A stretch of 64,000 bases of DNA, from positions 3,100,001 to 3,164,000 of the forward strand of contig NZ_CP047393.1 in NCBI RefSeq assembly GCF_009858175.1, in the 5' to 3' direction. This stretch comes from Pontibacillus sp. HMF3514. GTDB lineage: Bacteria > Bacillota > Bacilli > Bacillales > BH030062. Of the stretch, positions 17,290 through 29,099 are shown one piece after another. The notes beneath the pieces were generated by a model. The model ran no database searches and was not told the DNA's origin. It worked only from the letters and a program-made list of their open reading frames with translations. Numbering within the stretch: the stretch's first letter is position 1; each line of letters begins with the position of its first letter. The translations under genes and the position numbers were made by a program.

Positions 17290-17518
17290 CAAATAATATT
17301 GGTTATCCTCCATCTCGATCAGTAGCGCATCATGCAATCCATACGTTCAGATTTGCATGACAGTATATTCCTTATTCAAGAACATACCAGCATAAAAAGG
17401 AAGACACCTATCTTATACTTCGGCAAGTAGCCCTTTTCCCTATGATCCTCGTTGTCATCCTCCCATAGGGTACTTATGCTAAATGCACCTCTACCTCATC
17501 GATATGATAAGGGTAGAT
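17290..17518 (-). ncRNA. Lysine riboswitch (L-box)
   Basis: Read on the reverse strand the aptamer shows the conserved blocks in order: AGAGGTGC, ATAAGTA, GGGAGGATGACAACGAGG, GGGCTACTTGCCGAAG, TGCTGGT with GAAC, ATACTGTCATG and GATGCGCTACTGATC, then TGGAGG. With the terminator just downstream it should turn off the NhaC-family gene when lysine is abundant. It occupies most of the gap 17127-17558. Confidence 0.92.
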
Positions 17519-17558
17519 TCGATTCAGTTGTCACGATGATTACTATATCAACATTTTT

Positions 17559-18347
17559 TTAGTTTGGCAAGGACCCAAATGGAATTTCTACAGAAGGATT
17601 TGTGCCTCCTTCACTATTGTTATAAAATTCCGGTACATCCCCATGAACGGTGTTTTGTGCAATAGGAATTTCGGTTTCTACGGTAGTTGTATCAGTGGAA
17701 AATGGTAATAAAATTCTTAAATTTACCTTAACACGTAAATAGAGTTGATACATTGTATTATTAATGGGATGATACTCTACTTTTGCTATAACTTGAGACT
17801 CCACATCCCCAATTGTCGCAAAATGAACGGGGATCTTAGGACCTAGATTATTTAGTAAAACATTATTCGTTACTTGCCCTAAAGGTATTCTTGCAATCTG
17901 TGGCTTTTCTAACAATTCTTGCTGTGTTGAACCGTTTTCTTGATCCACATCAATATCTAATGACTCACCTGGCTCGACTGCCTTTCCTTCTTCTAATCTT
18001 TCTAAATATTGTTGAACGCGGTAATGGGTTTGATAGTGTGTTCGATTAATCAATGGCATATTCCATTGGACAGAGCGTACATAGCCATTACTGTCATTTT
18101 CATCAATGATGATGATATCTTCATTTAACCCATCTCCAATTTTTTTATTTACCGCTTCGAATATGGCATTCCTTGCAAATTGATCCGTCTTAGCCTCAGC
18201 AATTTCTAAGAGTTTGGGTTCAAGTCCTTTGTTAATAATCCATAAGCTACCAAAAGTACTTATGATAAAAAACACAAAGGTTACCATAAATATTTGTCCG
18301 GGCGGAGGTGGTGCCATGGGTTTATGTTTTCGTCTAATTTTTTTCAT
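17559..18347 (-). CDS. yunB: Sporulation protein YunB
   Basis: A 262-residue protein with one N-terminal membrane span (about residues 17-40, after a basic RRKHKP stretch) and a large domain outside the membrane. It matches YunB, a sigma-E-controlled sporulation protein needed for normal spore formation; the mechanism is unknown. Its ribosome site (AGGAGAGGGGG) lies in the 3' arm of a hairpin that ends with T6 right at the ATG. The upstream gene is an HD-GYP protein on the same strand. Confidence 0.85.
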   Translation of the reverse strand: MKKIRRKHKPMAPPPPGQIFMVTFVFFIISTFGSLWIINKGLEPKLLEIAEAKTDQFARNAIFEAVNKKIGDGLNEDIIIIDENDSNGYVRSVQWNMPLINRTHYQTHYRVQQYLERLEEGKAVEPGESLDIDVDQENGSTQQELLEKPQIARIPLGQVTNNVLLNNLGPKIPVHFATIGDVESQVIAKVEYHPINNTMYQLYLRVKVNLRILLPFSTDTTTVETEIPIAQNTVHGDVPEFYNNSEGGTNPSVEIPFGSLPN

Positions 18348-18393
18348 AAAAAACCCCCTCTCCTAAACTTTATGCAAGTCTAGGACAGGGTTT
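18348..18393 (-). terminator. Terminator-like hairpin containing the yunB ribosome site
   Basis: On the reverse strand AAACCCTGTCCTA pairs with TTAGGAGAGGGGGTTT, with T6 just before the yunB ATG. It lies directly after the HD-GYP gene. Same design as at 10796-10837. Confidence 0.7.
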
Positions 18394-18404
18394 GACTAAA
18401 AAAC

Positions 18405-19508
18405 TTATGCATTTTTACTAAATAGTGTCGTATCACATTCTGTGACAATAACATTTAACTCTTTCGACATGTCTATTTCATAATACTCAGCGAGTTCCTG
18501 ACCATTTTCCTCCAATATTCGAACCACTGGACGGTCACTGACATGTTTGTTTTGACGAGAAACAATCCCCTTACGTCCATCGCTTAAAACGACAGTTAAT
18601 CCATTTGGATATGCTGCCACACTTTTTCTAAAGGCTTGTATCATTTTTTGATCAAATAGTGTCCCAGCACCTGCATATAGAATTTCTAAACCTTCGTGCG
18701 GTAGCATTGCATTTCGATAGACACGATTACTTGTCACTGCATCAAAAACATCAGCAATACCTAGTATTTTAGCGTACAAATGAATATCTTTTTCCGTTAA
18801 TCCTCTAGGATATCCTGATCCATCTAACCGCTCATGATGTTGATAGGCACAATGTGCTGCGGTTAAGGGCACCGTTGGCATTTTCCGAAGCATATTAAAA
18901 CCTGCTTCTGAATGCTCTTGAATTTGTTTGAATTCCTCGTCTGTTAGCTTCCCCGGCTTCAACAAAACGTCACGAGGTACAAGAACCTTTCCAACATCAT
19001 GAAGCATAGCTCCATAACCCAGTTCTTCTAGTTTTTTAGATGGAAGTCCTAGCTCTGTTCCAAGTGCCAAAGCATAGATGGTGACATTTAAGGAATGTGT
19101 AAAGATGTAATCATCATATGTAAACACATCTGATAAAAGAGAGATCACCTCATTATGATCTTGCACTTCAGATAAAATATGGCGAACGATATCCACCATT
19201 TTTTCTCCAGTCTTATCAAAAATAAATGAATTAGCAACATCATCTGACCCACTCATAGTATCAAATGTATCCTTAATTGTATTAACGGCTTCTACACGAA
19301 CTCGGTCGGAGATAGGCGATTTACTCTCAATATCATTTGTTGCTTCATCTTCTATGTACACATATGTAACACCAATGTCAGTGAGGCGGTTAATCATCCT
19401 TTTCGTAAGAGCAACACCCTCATGAATAAGGATCTGTCCCTTATCATTATAAATAGGCTTTGATAATTCATCACCTTCTGCTAATGAAAATGTTGATACA
19501 AGACGCAT
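18405..19508 (-). CDS. HD-GYP domain phosphodiesterase
   Basis: A 367-residue cytoplasmic protein. The N-terminal 90 residues form a small module of the type seen ahead of HD-GYP domains. The HD-GYP domain spans about 125-300: HDVGKVLVPRDVL, EHSEAGFNML, and HHERLDGSGYPRGL with the GYP triad. HD-GYP enzymes hydrolyse cyclic di-GMP (or related cyclic dinucleotides) with a di- or tri-metal centre; the metal-binding HD and downstream His are present. The C-terminal 60 residues form an extra beta-rich part (VVLSDGRKGIVSRQNK). Signal and partner are unknown. Confidence 0.88.
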   Translation of the reverse strand: MRLVSTFSLAEGDELSKPIYNDKGQILIHEGVALTKRMINRLTDIGVTYVYIEDEATNDIESKSPISDRVRVEAVNTIKDTFDTMSGSDDVANSFIFDKTGEKMVDIVRHILSEVQDHNEVISLLSDVFTYDDYIFTHSLNVTIYALALGTELGLPSKKLEELGYGAMLHDVGKVLVPRDVLLKPGKLTDEEFKQIQEHSEAGFNMLRKMPTVPLTAAHCAYQHHERLDGSGYPRGLTEKDIHLYAKILGIADVFDAVTSNRVYRNAMLPHEGLEILYAGAGTLFDQKMIQAFRKSVAAYPNGLTVVLSDGRKGIVSRQNKHVSDRPVVRILEENGQELAEYYEIDMSKELNVIVTECDTTLFSKNA

Positions 19509-19669
19509 TTCATCCCAACCTAACTTTTACTATGTATTATTTTAACACTCGGTTCTTGATTATAAGAAATGCAACTGTTACAAATACCCTGACCCTTTAC
19601 ACCTAAAACTTTATTACTATAATTCATTCATTTATGTATTATTCTATTCCTATATGTAAACGAGTAAAA

Positions 19670-19706
19670 AGAATCTGTTATGCAACCTAAATATAACAGA
19701 TCCTTA
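19670..19706 (-). terminator. Terminator of yunC
   Basis: On the reverse strand GGATCTGTTAT...ATAACAGATTC then T5. Confidence 0.75.
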
Positions 19707-19736
19707 AGATATTCGTCGTAAATTATGTTTATTGTA

Positions 19737-20057
19737 TCATGATTGTGATGGTTCGTCAGCTATTTTCAGTAAAGCATCTTTCCCTATCATGCCTTCTTCC
19801 CAACCGTATTTTTTCGCTCCTACTGTCACTTTTTCTAACGGAGCTTGGATGAGGTCGTCTATTGTGCGTACACCTACCGCCCTTGCTGCTACAATGTTTC
19901 GATCCGCAAGTTTCTCATTTAATAAATCAACGTCTAAAGCACCGCACATGATATACCCCTTTTCATTCGATACAACAAGCAGATTGGTTTGAGGAAGTTT
20001 CACACTTACTGCAGTAAATGGGACTCCCTCAATCATGACTGGTTCAACCGTTACCAC
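19737..20057 (-). CDS. yunC: YunC family protein (DUF1805)
   Basis: A 106-residue YunC/DUF1805 protein of unknown function. Family landmarks: GVPFTAVSVKLPQTN, KGYIMCGALDVDLLNEK and AARAVGVRTIDDL. The start is either GTG at 20057, spaced 7 bases after AAGGGAG and agreeing with the Bacillus homologue (about 10 residues before MIEG), or GTG at 20066, which overlaps the ribosome site. I use 20057. It follows yunD by about 40 bases and is probably co-transcribed with it. Confidence 0.82.
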   Translation of the reverse strand: MVTVEPVMIEGVPFTAVSVKLPQTNLLVVSNEKGYIMCGALDVDLLNEKLADRNIVAARAVGVRTIDDLIQAPLEKVTVGAKKYGWEEGMIGKDALLKIADEPSQS

Positions 20058-20108
20058 ATAAACCACTCCCTTCTTTCTACAATTTATGTAGATAAGAAGG
20101 GAAAGTGA

Positions 20109-21506
20109 CTATTTTAGACTAAGTCTTTGTAATGTACTTGAAAGTAAATCTCTTAACAATTCAGGCATAAAGTAATACTTATCCCTACTATGCGATATTT
20201 CAGGTAACAATCGACCAAACGTAAATGTATCAGCTGTTGCTACGGTATAAGTTCTCTTATGGTCTAAGGGTTCACCTTGGAAGCGCACTTCTCTTACATG
20301 TTCATTTCCTTCTTGATCCTTTTCAGTTTCTACTTCTACACCAGAAAACACCATTCTTCCAAGCACTTCTCCACGGAAACCAAATCCTTTTAATTTTAAC
20401 TCCATAAACCGTTTAGTATGTGCTTGTCGTATGACTTCTAACAGTTCGCTACCTGTAAGTGTTACCTTACAAGGATTAATTGGGTGAGGGCAGATTTTAT
20501 GGATATCTCCTCTGGTTACAGGGCCTTCACTAAAAGGCTCCAAAAGTACACCTGCATTTAACATAGAAATGTCAGCATCAGTCCACTCTTTTAACGTGTA
20601 AACGAGTTCCTTGATGACTTTCGTTTCCTGAAACCAATGAACATCTAACGGTTCATTAAGCCTTACAACTACATCTTTCAAAATATCAGCTGCTTGATTA
20701 TTGTATTGCTCAAGTTTTTGGCGCGTTTCTATATCCTCTTCTTGATTATCAAGTGGGTAAGCATATGCTTCCTTTTGTACGAGCTCATTCCGATCATGAT
20801 CCCACTGTATAGCAACTTGCCCAACATAAACGCCATGCTTCCCTGCCGCAGTTAAAAGGGTGCCTTCCACCATCTCACCATCTCGAAATAGATGGTGTGT
20901 GTGGCCTCCTATAATCACATCTATACCTGAATATCGATTAGCTATTTCTTGATCATCATTGATACCAAGGTGAGACAGGAGAATGACGATATCCGATTGC
21001 GCACGTACCTCATCTAAATAATCATCGAGAAGTTGGAACGGTGAGTAGACATTCCACCCTAACAAACCATAAAAAGCTTTGAACGGTGCTGTTAATCCTA
21101 TGATGCCTATTCTTGTACCTTGATCAGTGGTCAAAAAAGAATAAGGCTTAAGCCATGATGGTTTTTCTCTTTGAGCGTTCTCTAGATTAGCACAAACCAC
21201 ATCAAAATTGGCTTCATCATATAAATGAAACAACTCATCGTGAGACAACGTTATGCCTTCATTGTTACCAAGTGTGGCACAATCGTACCCTGCATCATTT
21301 AAAAGTGCTATATTTGCTGAACCTTTCATGGCTTCAGAAATGGGATGAAATCGATCAACGTGGTCCCCAACATCTAATAAAAACATTGTCTCATTTTTTT
21401 GTTCATGATAGTTCCGTTGATGCTTCCAATGTTGTACAATTTTTGGCCAGTTTTCAAAATGGCTATGTAAATCATTTGTATAATAAAGATAGATTTTCTC
21501 TTGCAT
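20109..21506 (-). CDS. yunD: YunD, 5'-nucleotidase family metallophosphatase
   Basis: A 465-residue protein without signal peptide, so cytoplasmic. The N-terminal metallophosphatase domain has NDLHSHF, DVGDHVDR, GNNEG (Asn in place of the usual His of GNHE), LLSHLG and GGHTHH. The C-terminal 5'-nucleotidase domain spans about residues 285-455. Family members hydrolyse nucleotides or 2',3'-cyclic nucleotides; the substrate here is unknown. Good site AAGGAGTCG. Followed by yunC and preceded by yunE, as in Bacillus subtilis. Confidence 0.87.
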   Translation of the reverse strand: MQEKIYLYYTNDLHSHFENWPKIVQHWKHQRNYHEQKNETMFLLDVGDHVDRFHPISEAMKGSANIALLNDAGYDCATLGNNEGITLSHDELFHLYDEANFDVVCANLENAQREKPSWLKPYSFLTTDQGTRIGIIGLTAPFKAFYGLLGWNVYSPFQLLDDYLDEVRAQSDIVILLSHLGINDDQEIANRYSGIDVIIGGHTHHLFRDGEMVEGTLLTAAGKHGVYVGQVAIQWDHDRNELVQKEAYAYPLDNQEEDIETRQKLEQYNNQAADILKDVVVRLNEPLDVHWFQETKVIKELVYTLKEWTDADISMLNAGVLLEPFSEGPVTRGDIHKICPHPINPCKVTLTGSELLEVIRQAHTKRFMELKLKGFGFRGEVLGRMVFSGVEVETEKDQEGNEHVREVRFQGEPLDHKRTYTVATADTFTFGRLLPEISHSRDKYYFMPELLRDLLSSTLQRLSLK

Positions 21507-21518
21507 ATTATCGACTCC

Positions 21519-22343
21519 TTATCCTATCCCTTCCCAAATCAAACGAATTCCAATCAGAATTAAAATCACGCGAAGCACCCATTCAATCGTACGACTTTTC
21601 ATGCGTTGATTGAGTTTAGCTCCTACAGTACCCCCAATCCAAGCTCCAGGGATAAACGCTAAAGTGTACACCCACTCAACATGACCAAGCGCAATATGGG
21701 TTCCTGAACTAAAGAGACTCATGAAAAAAATCATAAACATGGATGTAGCTGTCGCTATATGAGCCGGAAATCCAAATAATAAAATCATGGCAGGCACCAT
21801 TAATGAGCCTCCACCAATTCCGAACAATCCAGATAAGATCCCGACACCAAAAGCTAAAAGAATCCCCCAAATTACTGGAACTGCGTAATAATGGGAGTGT
21901 CCATTGATGGTTAAGGAACGCTGTATATAGAATTTAGATTCTGCTGTTTTACTGTTTGGTTGACCTGATTTTTTGAAGAAGAAAAGTAGAGAAATTCCTA
22001 TCATGACAAGGCCAAACACTAAAGAAAATGTATCGTCATTCAGAAATTGATTTAACCAAGAACCAAAGACTCCCCCTGGAAGACTTCCGATCAGAAAGAT
22101 TAAACCACTTTTATAATCGATTCTTTTGCTTTTCCAATAGGAAATAGTTGAAGATAAACCGGTAAATACCATAACAACTAAGGAGATCCCTACAATCTTT
22201 TGAGGTGTTGCCCAGTTGAATGATTCTGATATATGATTCATAAATAAAAGGCTCGGAACTAATATGGTCCCTCCGCCTATTCCTGCAATACTGCCAATGA
22301 AAGCAGTGAAAAATCCGATAATGAGTAAGATAACAATGGTCAA
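21519..22343 (-). CDS. yunE: YunE, TauE/SafE family sulfite/organic acid exporter
   Basis: A 274-residue membrane protein with about eight spans and the duplicated TauE/SafE signature (GSIAGIGGGTILVPSLLF near the N-terminus, LFGIGGGSLMVPAMIL in the second half). The family moves sulfite, sulfoacetate or related anions out of or into the cell; the substrate is not fixed by sequence. Start TTG at 22343 with GAGAGGG upstream. It overlaps nothing but sits 12 bases before yunD in an apparent operon yunE-yunD-yunC. Confidence 0.85.
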   Translation of the reverse strand: MTIVILLIIGFFTAFIGSIAGIGGGTILVPSLLFMNHISESFNWATPQKIVGISLVVMVFTGLSSTISYWKSKRIDYKSGLIFLIGSLPGGVFGSWLNQFLNDDTFSLVFGLVMIGISLLFFFKKSGQPNSKTAESKFYIQRSLTINGHSHYYAVPVIWGILLAFGVGILSGLFGIGGGSLMVPAMILLFGFPAHIATATSMFMIFFMSLFSSGTHIALGHVEWVYTLAFIPGAWIGGTVGAKLNQRMKSRTIEWVLRVILILIGIRLIWEGIG

Positions 22344-22490
22344 AATGATGAACCCTCTCTGTTTGATTTCACTCTTTCATTATATTTTAGTGTAGAGGTA
22401 ATGTCGAATATGTGAGGAGATTGGATGATTTCTTATTCTTTTATAGCCCCCCTTATCTTGAAGACTTGGAACCGAGATAAGTTGAGAGCA

Positions 22491-22656
22491 GTCCGTTGCT
22501 TTTATGAGAGGTAGGGGTTCAGAGAAACGGCAATACTCCTGCGGAAGACCGTCCGAGCCTCCTCGTCACTTCGTTCCTGCGGGGTCTCGGCCGCCCTTTC
22601 TACCGCGGGAGTTTGCCGTTTCCCTCACCCCTTTGCGTTTATGGAGATTAACGGAC
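22491..22656. repeat. Hairpin module E3
   Basis: Bounded by GTCCGTT and AACGGAC. Long arms 22513-22544 (AGGGGTTCAGAGAAACGGCAA then ACTCCTGCGG) pair imperfectly with 22602-22632. The core has CTCGTCACTTCGTTCCTGCGG, shared with E1 and E5. Confidence 0.8.
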
Positions 22657-22678
22657 TCTGGTTGTGTGATTTCTTAAC

Positions 22679-22865
22679 CTTACGGACATCTGTTCCGTTA
22701 TTTTATCTTAATCTAACTTCATTGAAGAGCTTACGGACATTCATTCCGTTATTTGCTTCAAATCACCTTGAAAAAGACCAATTTGTCACAAATAAGGTAT
22801 CATATGTCCGTAACGACTCTCGTAATGCCTTAAAAGTTCAAAATAAAGGAACAGATGTCCGTAAG
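22679..22865. repeat. Module E4 with 26-bp terminal inverted repeats
   Basis: Arms 22679-22704 and 22840-22865 are inverted copies (CTTACGGACATCTGTTCCGT plus TATTTT) with one mismatch; the arms of the second copy (48294-48319 and 48456-48481) match perfectly. A shortened direct copy of the arm lies inside at 22730-22755, and another GTCCGTAACG at 22805-22814. Confidence 0.85.
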
Positions 22866-22888
22866 CATCGACCTCTCAACATCGCTGC

Positions 22889-23058
22889 GGTTCCGTTATT
22901 CAACATTCGGCTAAGGTGGGCTGTGGAACGGGTTGACTCCTCCGGTAGAAAGGGCGAGCGAGATCCCGCAGGAACGTAGTGACGAGGAAGCTCGATCGGT
23001 CTTCCGGGGAAAGCAACCCGTTCCACAGCCCGCCGATCTGCATAAATGTAACGGAACC
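22889..23058. repeat. Hairpin module E5, inverted relative of E1
   Basis: GGTTCCGTT...AACGGAACC ends, with 21-bp inner arms at 22915-22935 and 23014-23034 (one G-T wobble). It is the reverse complement of 1458-1627 with few differences. At 48505-48557 the same module lacks the segment corresponding to 22924-23040. Confidence 0.88.
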
Positions 23059-23140
23059 TCCCCTCACCAGCTTATTCAAGATAACTGCCATATAATTGAA
23101 CATACATGCATACAAAGATATTCCCTTTTAAAACATAAAA

Positions 23141-23164
23141 AACCCCGCAAAAGCGGGGTTTTTC
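23141..23164 (-). terminator. Terminator of the suf operon
   Basis: On the reverse strand AACCCCGC-TTTT-GCGGGGTT then T4-6, just after the sufB stop. Confidence 0.92.
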
Positions 23165-23172
23165 CAGATATA

Positions 23173-24570
23173 TTAACCGATGGAACCTTCCATTTCGAAT
23201 TTGATAAGGCGGTTCATTTCTACGGCATATTCCATTGGAAGTTCTTTCGTGAATGGCTCGATGAAGCCCATTACGATCATTTCAGTCGCTTCTTCTTCAG
23301 AGATACCGCGACTCATTAGATAGAATAACTGCTCTTCAGATACTTTAGATACCTTAGCTTCGTGCTCTAGAGAGATATTCTCATTGTAGATTTCGTTGTA
23401 AGGGATCGTATCTGATTTAGACTTGTTATCCATAATTAGCGTGTCACATTCTACGTTGGAACGTGCGCCTTCCGCTTTACGTCCGAATTGAACGATACCA
23501 CGGTACGTTACGTTACCACCCTGCTTCGAAATCGACTTCGAAACGATTGTAGAAGAAGTATTCGGTGCTTGGTGAATCATCTTCGCACCTGCGTCCTGGT
23601 GCTGACCTTTACCTGCTAATGCGATAGAAAGAGTCATACCACGTGCACCTTCACCTGCTAAGATAACAGATGGATATTTCATTGTAAGCTTAGAACCTAA
23701 GTTACCGTCAACCCATTCCATTGTTCCGTTTGCTCCAACCTTAGCACGCTTCGTAACAAGGTTATAAACGTTGTTCGCCCAGTTCTGGATTGTTGTATAA
23801 CGGCAGTAAGCATTATCTTTAACGTAGATCTCAACAACCGCGCTGTGTAGAGAGTTTGTTGTATAGACTGGTGCTGTACAACCTTCTACATAGTGAACAG
23901 ATGCTTCTTCGTCTACGATAATTAACGTACGCTCAAACTGTCCCATATTTTCTGAGTTAATACGGAAATATGCCTGTAGTGGCGTTTCCGTTTTAACGCC
24001 TTTTGGTACATAGATGAATGAGCCACCAGACCAAACGGCTGAGTTAAGGGCAGAGAACTTGTTATCTGCTGGAGGAATGACTTTACCGAAATATTCTTTA
24101 AAAAGGTCCTCATTCTCTTTAAGAGCTGTATCTGTGTCTTTAAACACGATACCTTGCTTTTCAAGGTCTTCTTGCATGTTATGATAAACAACTTCAGATT
24201 CGTACTGAGCAGATACACCAGCAAGATACTTTTGCTCTGCTTCAGGGATACCTAGCTTATCAAACGTTTGCTTGATTTCCTCAGGTACTTCATCCCAAGA
24301 ACGCTCAGATTTTTCAGATGGTTTTACATAGTACGTAATCTCATCAAAATCCAATTCGTTTAGATCGCCACCCCATTGTGGCATTGGCATTTTGTAAAAC
24401 TGTTTAAGAGCTTTCAAACGGAATTCAAGCATCCATTCTGGCTCATCTTTTTGATTAGAAATCTCGCGAACAATATCTTCCGTTAGACCACGTTGTGTAC
24501 GGAAGATGGATACGTCTTTATCATGAAATCCATATTTGTACTCTCCAACCTCAGGCGCTTTTTTTGCCAT
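23173..24570 (-). CDS. sufB: Fe-S cluster assembly scaffold SufB
   Basis: A 465-residue SufB, the scaffold core of the SufBCD complex that builds Fe-S clusters in the cytoplasm. The beta-helix region carries [29 protein letters not shown]-like residues ([17 protein letters not shown]) and [13 protein letters not shown] with the conserved Cys. It has strong similarity with SufD two genes upstream. Last gene of sufCDSUB; ribosome site AGGAGG. Length is normal for a Bacillus SufB. Confidence 0.97.
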   Translation of the reverse strand: MAKKAPEVGEYKYGFHDKDVSIFRTQRGLTEDIVREISNQKDEPEWMLEFRLKALKQFYKMPMPQWGGDLNELDFDEITYYVKPSEKSERSWDEVPEEIKQTFDKLGIPEAEQKYLAGVSAQYESEVVYHNMQEDLEKQGIVFKDTDTALKENEDLFKEYFGKVIPPADNKFSALNSAVWSGGSFIYVPKGVKTETPLQAYFRINSENMGQFERTLIIVDEEASVHYVEGCTAPVYTTNSLHSAVVEIYVKDNAYCRYTTIQNWANNVYNLVTKRAKVGANGTMEWVDGNLGSKLTMKYPSVILAGEGARGMTLSIALAGKGQHQDAGAKMIHQAPNTSSTIVSKSISKQGGNVTYRGIVQFGRKAEGARSNVECDTLIMDNKSKSDTIPYNEIYNENISLEHEAKVSKVSEEQLFYLMSRGISEEEATEMIVMGFIEPFTKELPMEYAVEMNRLIKFEMEGSIG

Positions 24571-24612
24571 CGATCAAAACCTCCTTTAGGTGTGTAAAAC
24601 TCACAGAGCTAC

Positions 24613-27570
<2,958 letters not shown>

Positions 27571-27588
27571 GATATCCCTCCTAACTGA

Positions 27589-28374
27589 TTACGCTTCTTG
27601 ACCTACTGTTTCGTCTTCAATACCAAGCTCTTGCTTGATCCAATCATAACCTTCTTCTTCAAGGCGCTGAGCAAGTTCTGGTCCACCAGACTTCACGATG
27701 CGACCTTGCATCATAACGTGTACTTGATCAGGTGTGATATAGTTTAGCAGGCGCTGATAGTGGGTAATGATAAGGCAACCAAACCTCTCGTCGCGCATTT
27801 TGTTGATGCCTTTAGAAACCACTTTAAGTGCGTCGATATCAAGACCAGAGTCAATCTCGTCAAGAATTGCGATCTCAGGTTTATTCATCATTAACTGAAG
27901 AATTTCATTACGCTTCTTCTCACCACCGGAGAAACCTTCGTTTAGGTAACGCTGAGCCATGTTTTTATCCATTTCAAGTTCATCCATGTTTTTATCCATT
28001 TCTTTAATGAACTTCATTAGGTTTATTTCATCGCCCTCTTCACGCTTCGCATTAATAGAAGAACGAAGGAAATCAGAGTTCGTTACTCCGCTAATCTCAC
28101 TTGGATATTGCATTGCAAGGAATAGACCTGCTTGTGCACGCTCGTCTACTTCCATCTCAAGAACATCTTCACCATCTAATGTGATGCTGCCACCCGTTAC
28201 TTCATACTTAGGATGACCCATTACTGCTGATGCTAGAGTGGATTTACCTGTTCCGTTTGGTCCCATGACAGCGTGGAACTCGCCACCATTTATTGTAAGG
28301 TTTAAACCTTTAATGATTTCTTTACCTTCAATTTCTACATGAAGATCTTTGATTACTAGTGTTGATCCTGCCAT
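27589..28374 (-). CDS. sufC: SufC, ABC-type ATPase of Fe-S assembly
   Basis: A 261-residue soluble ATPase that drives SufB and SufD conformational change. Walker A GPNGTGKSTL, Q-loop LAMQYPSEI, signature GFSGGEKKRNE, Walker B IAILDEIDSGLD, and a switch His (IITHYQRLL). I start at the ATG at 28374, with GGAGGT upstream and the conserved MAGSTL start; the reading from 28440 has extra residues without a ribosome site. First gene of the operon, with a promoter about 80 bases upstream. Confidence 0.96.
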   Translation of the reverse strand: MAGSTLVIKDLHVEIEGKEIIKGLNLTINGGEFHAVMGPNGTGKSTLASAVMGHPKYEVTGGSITLDGEDVLEMEVDERAQAGLFLAMQYPSEISGVTNSDFLRSSINAKREEGDEINLMKFIKEMDKNMDELEMDKNMAQRYLNEGFSGGEKKRNEILQLMMNKPEIAILDEIDSGLDIDALKVVSKGINKMRDERFGCLIITHYQRLLNYITPDQVHVMMQGRIVKSGGPELAQRLEEEGYDWIKQELGIEDETVGQEA

Positions 28375-28455
28375 TGCGATACCTCCAATATCTTTTGTTT
28401 TAGCCACATTTAAACATGAGGATCTAAAAGCTATTCTCAATTTATTCTCATTATA

Positions 28456-28484
28456 ATCTTATAACATATGAAAAGTGATATCAA
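28456..28484 (-). promoter_or_regulatory. Sigma-A promoter of sufCDSUB
   Basis: On the reverse strand TTGATA, 17-base spacer, TAAGAT, followed at once by TATAATGAGAATAAATTG. The AT-rich GAGAAT repeats downstream of the -10 could hold an iron-type operator but are not a clear Fur box. Confidence 0.6.
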
Positions 28485-28640
28485 CTTTTTTCCCTTGTTA
28501 TACCGTGGTTTTCAACATGGTTATAGTGTAAATGTAAAAGCCCATAACACCTAGTTTCTACCTTATTACTTATGAACTTCACCTTACCCATGGTAACAAA
28601 ATTTTGAACAGTGTTAAAACACAGTCTCGTTCATAAAGAA

Positions 28641-28674
28641 AAGCAGGCGTTTATTTTACCGCCTGCTTTTTTCA
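28641..28674 (-). terminator. Terminator of the small reading frame upstream of suf
   Basis: AAAAGCAGGCG...CGCCTGCTTTT with T6. It separates suf from the genes upstream. Confidence 0.75.
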
Positions 28675-28724
28675 TTTAGACATTATATTCTATATATTTA
28701 AGGATAACTTTTCCTAATAATTCA

Positions 28725-28877
28725 TTATCGATGTATTTGTCTATCTACTTCTGCGACAATGCGTTGACTTTGTTCATAATCACTTTGCCTTCTTTGTTCA
28801 ACCTTTAATCGTTGATCCAAACGCTGGCTATATTCTTGGTAGCCAATTCCATGAGATGCCTGCATAGCCTTTTCCAT
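28725..28877 (-). CDS. Small hydrophilic reading frame (about 50 aa), start uncertain
   Basis: A 50-residue charged reading frame rich in Gln, Arg and Glu (GYQEYSQRLDQRLKVEQ), probably helical. The frame stays open upstream to 28913, where ATT follows AAGGGATGG. The ATG at 28877 has no good ribosome site. An ATG at 28922 in another frame stops after eight codons, so a frameshift near 28895-28910 is possible. It ends before a strong terminator. I do not recognise it. Evidence is limited to position, terminator and lack of another gene in 28441-29099. Confidence 0.35.
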   Translation of the reverse strand: MEKAMQASHGIGYQEYSQRLDQRLKVEQRRQSDYEQSQRIVAEVDRQIHR

Positions 28878-29099
28878 CTCATTTGTGTAATTCAAAGTCA
28901 GTTGGTCACTAATAGTGAATCCATCCCTTCAATTTGTATAAAAATATATTAGCACAGAGCTAATACCCTGAACAAAACCCATATAAACCAGTTATTAAGG
29001 ATGGAAGAGTGATCAAAAGGAAGGGAACTTTATACCTTCTCACACCATAGAATTGTTTCCATATTCTCTTCATTGCTAACGTATATTCATGATTTGGGC

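Larger units (their letters stand above)
22443..23101. repeat. Mosaic repeat block, copy A (about 0.66 kb)
   Basis: A block almost identical to 48058-48601, in the same orientation. It is built from three hairpin modules: E3 (22491-22656), E4 (22679-22865) and E5 (22889-23058). All have CCGTT at one end and AACGG at the other. It contains no transposase. Copy B lacks the central 117 bp of module E5. The block fills the gap between yunE and sufB. Confidence 0.9.

Noticed and set aside
22838-23115. Reading frames on both strands inside the repeat block (also at 1375-1681)
   Set aside because: They are translations of hairpin elements E5 and E1; the same peptide appears at both sites because the DNA repeats, and there is no ribosome site or codon bias.
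28441-28470. Fur box at the suf promoter
   Set aside because: GAGAAT repeats occur but no 7-1-7 inverted pattern; it is not distinguishable from AT-rich background.
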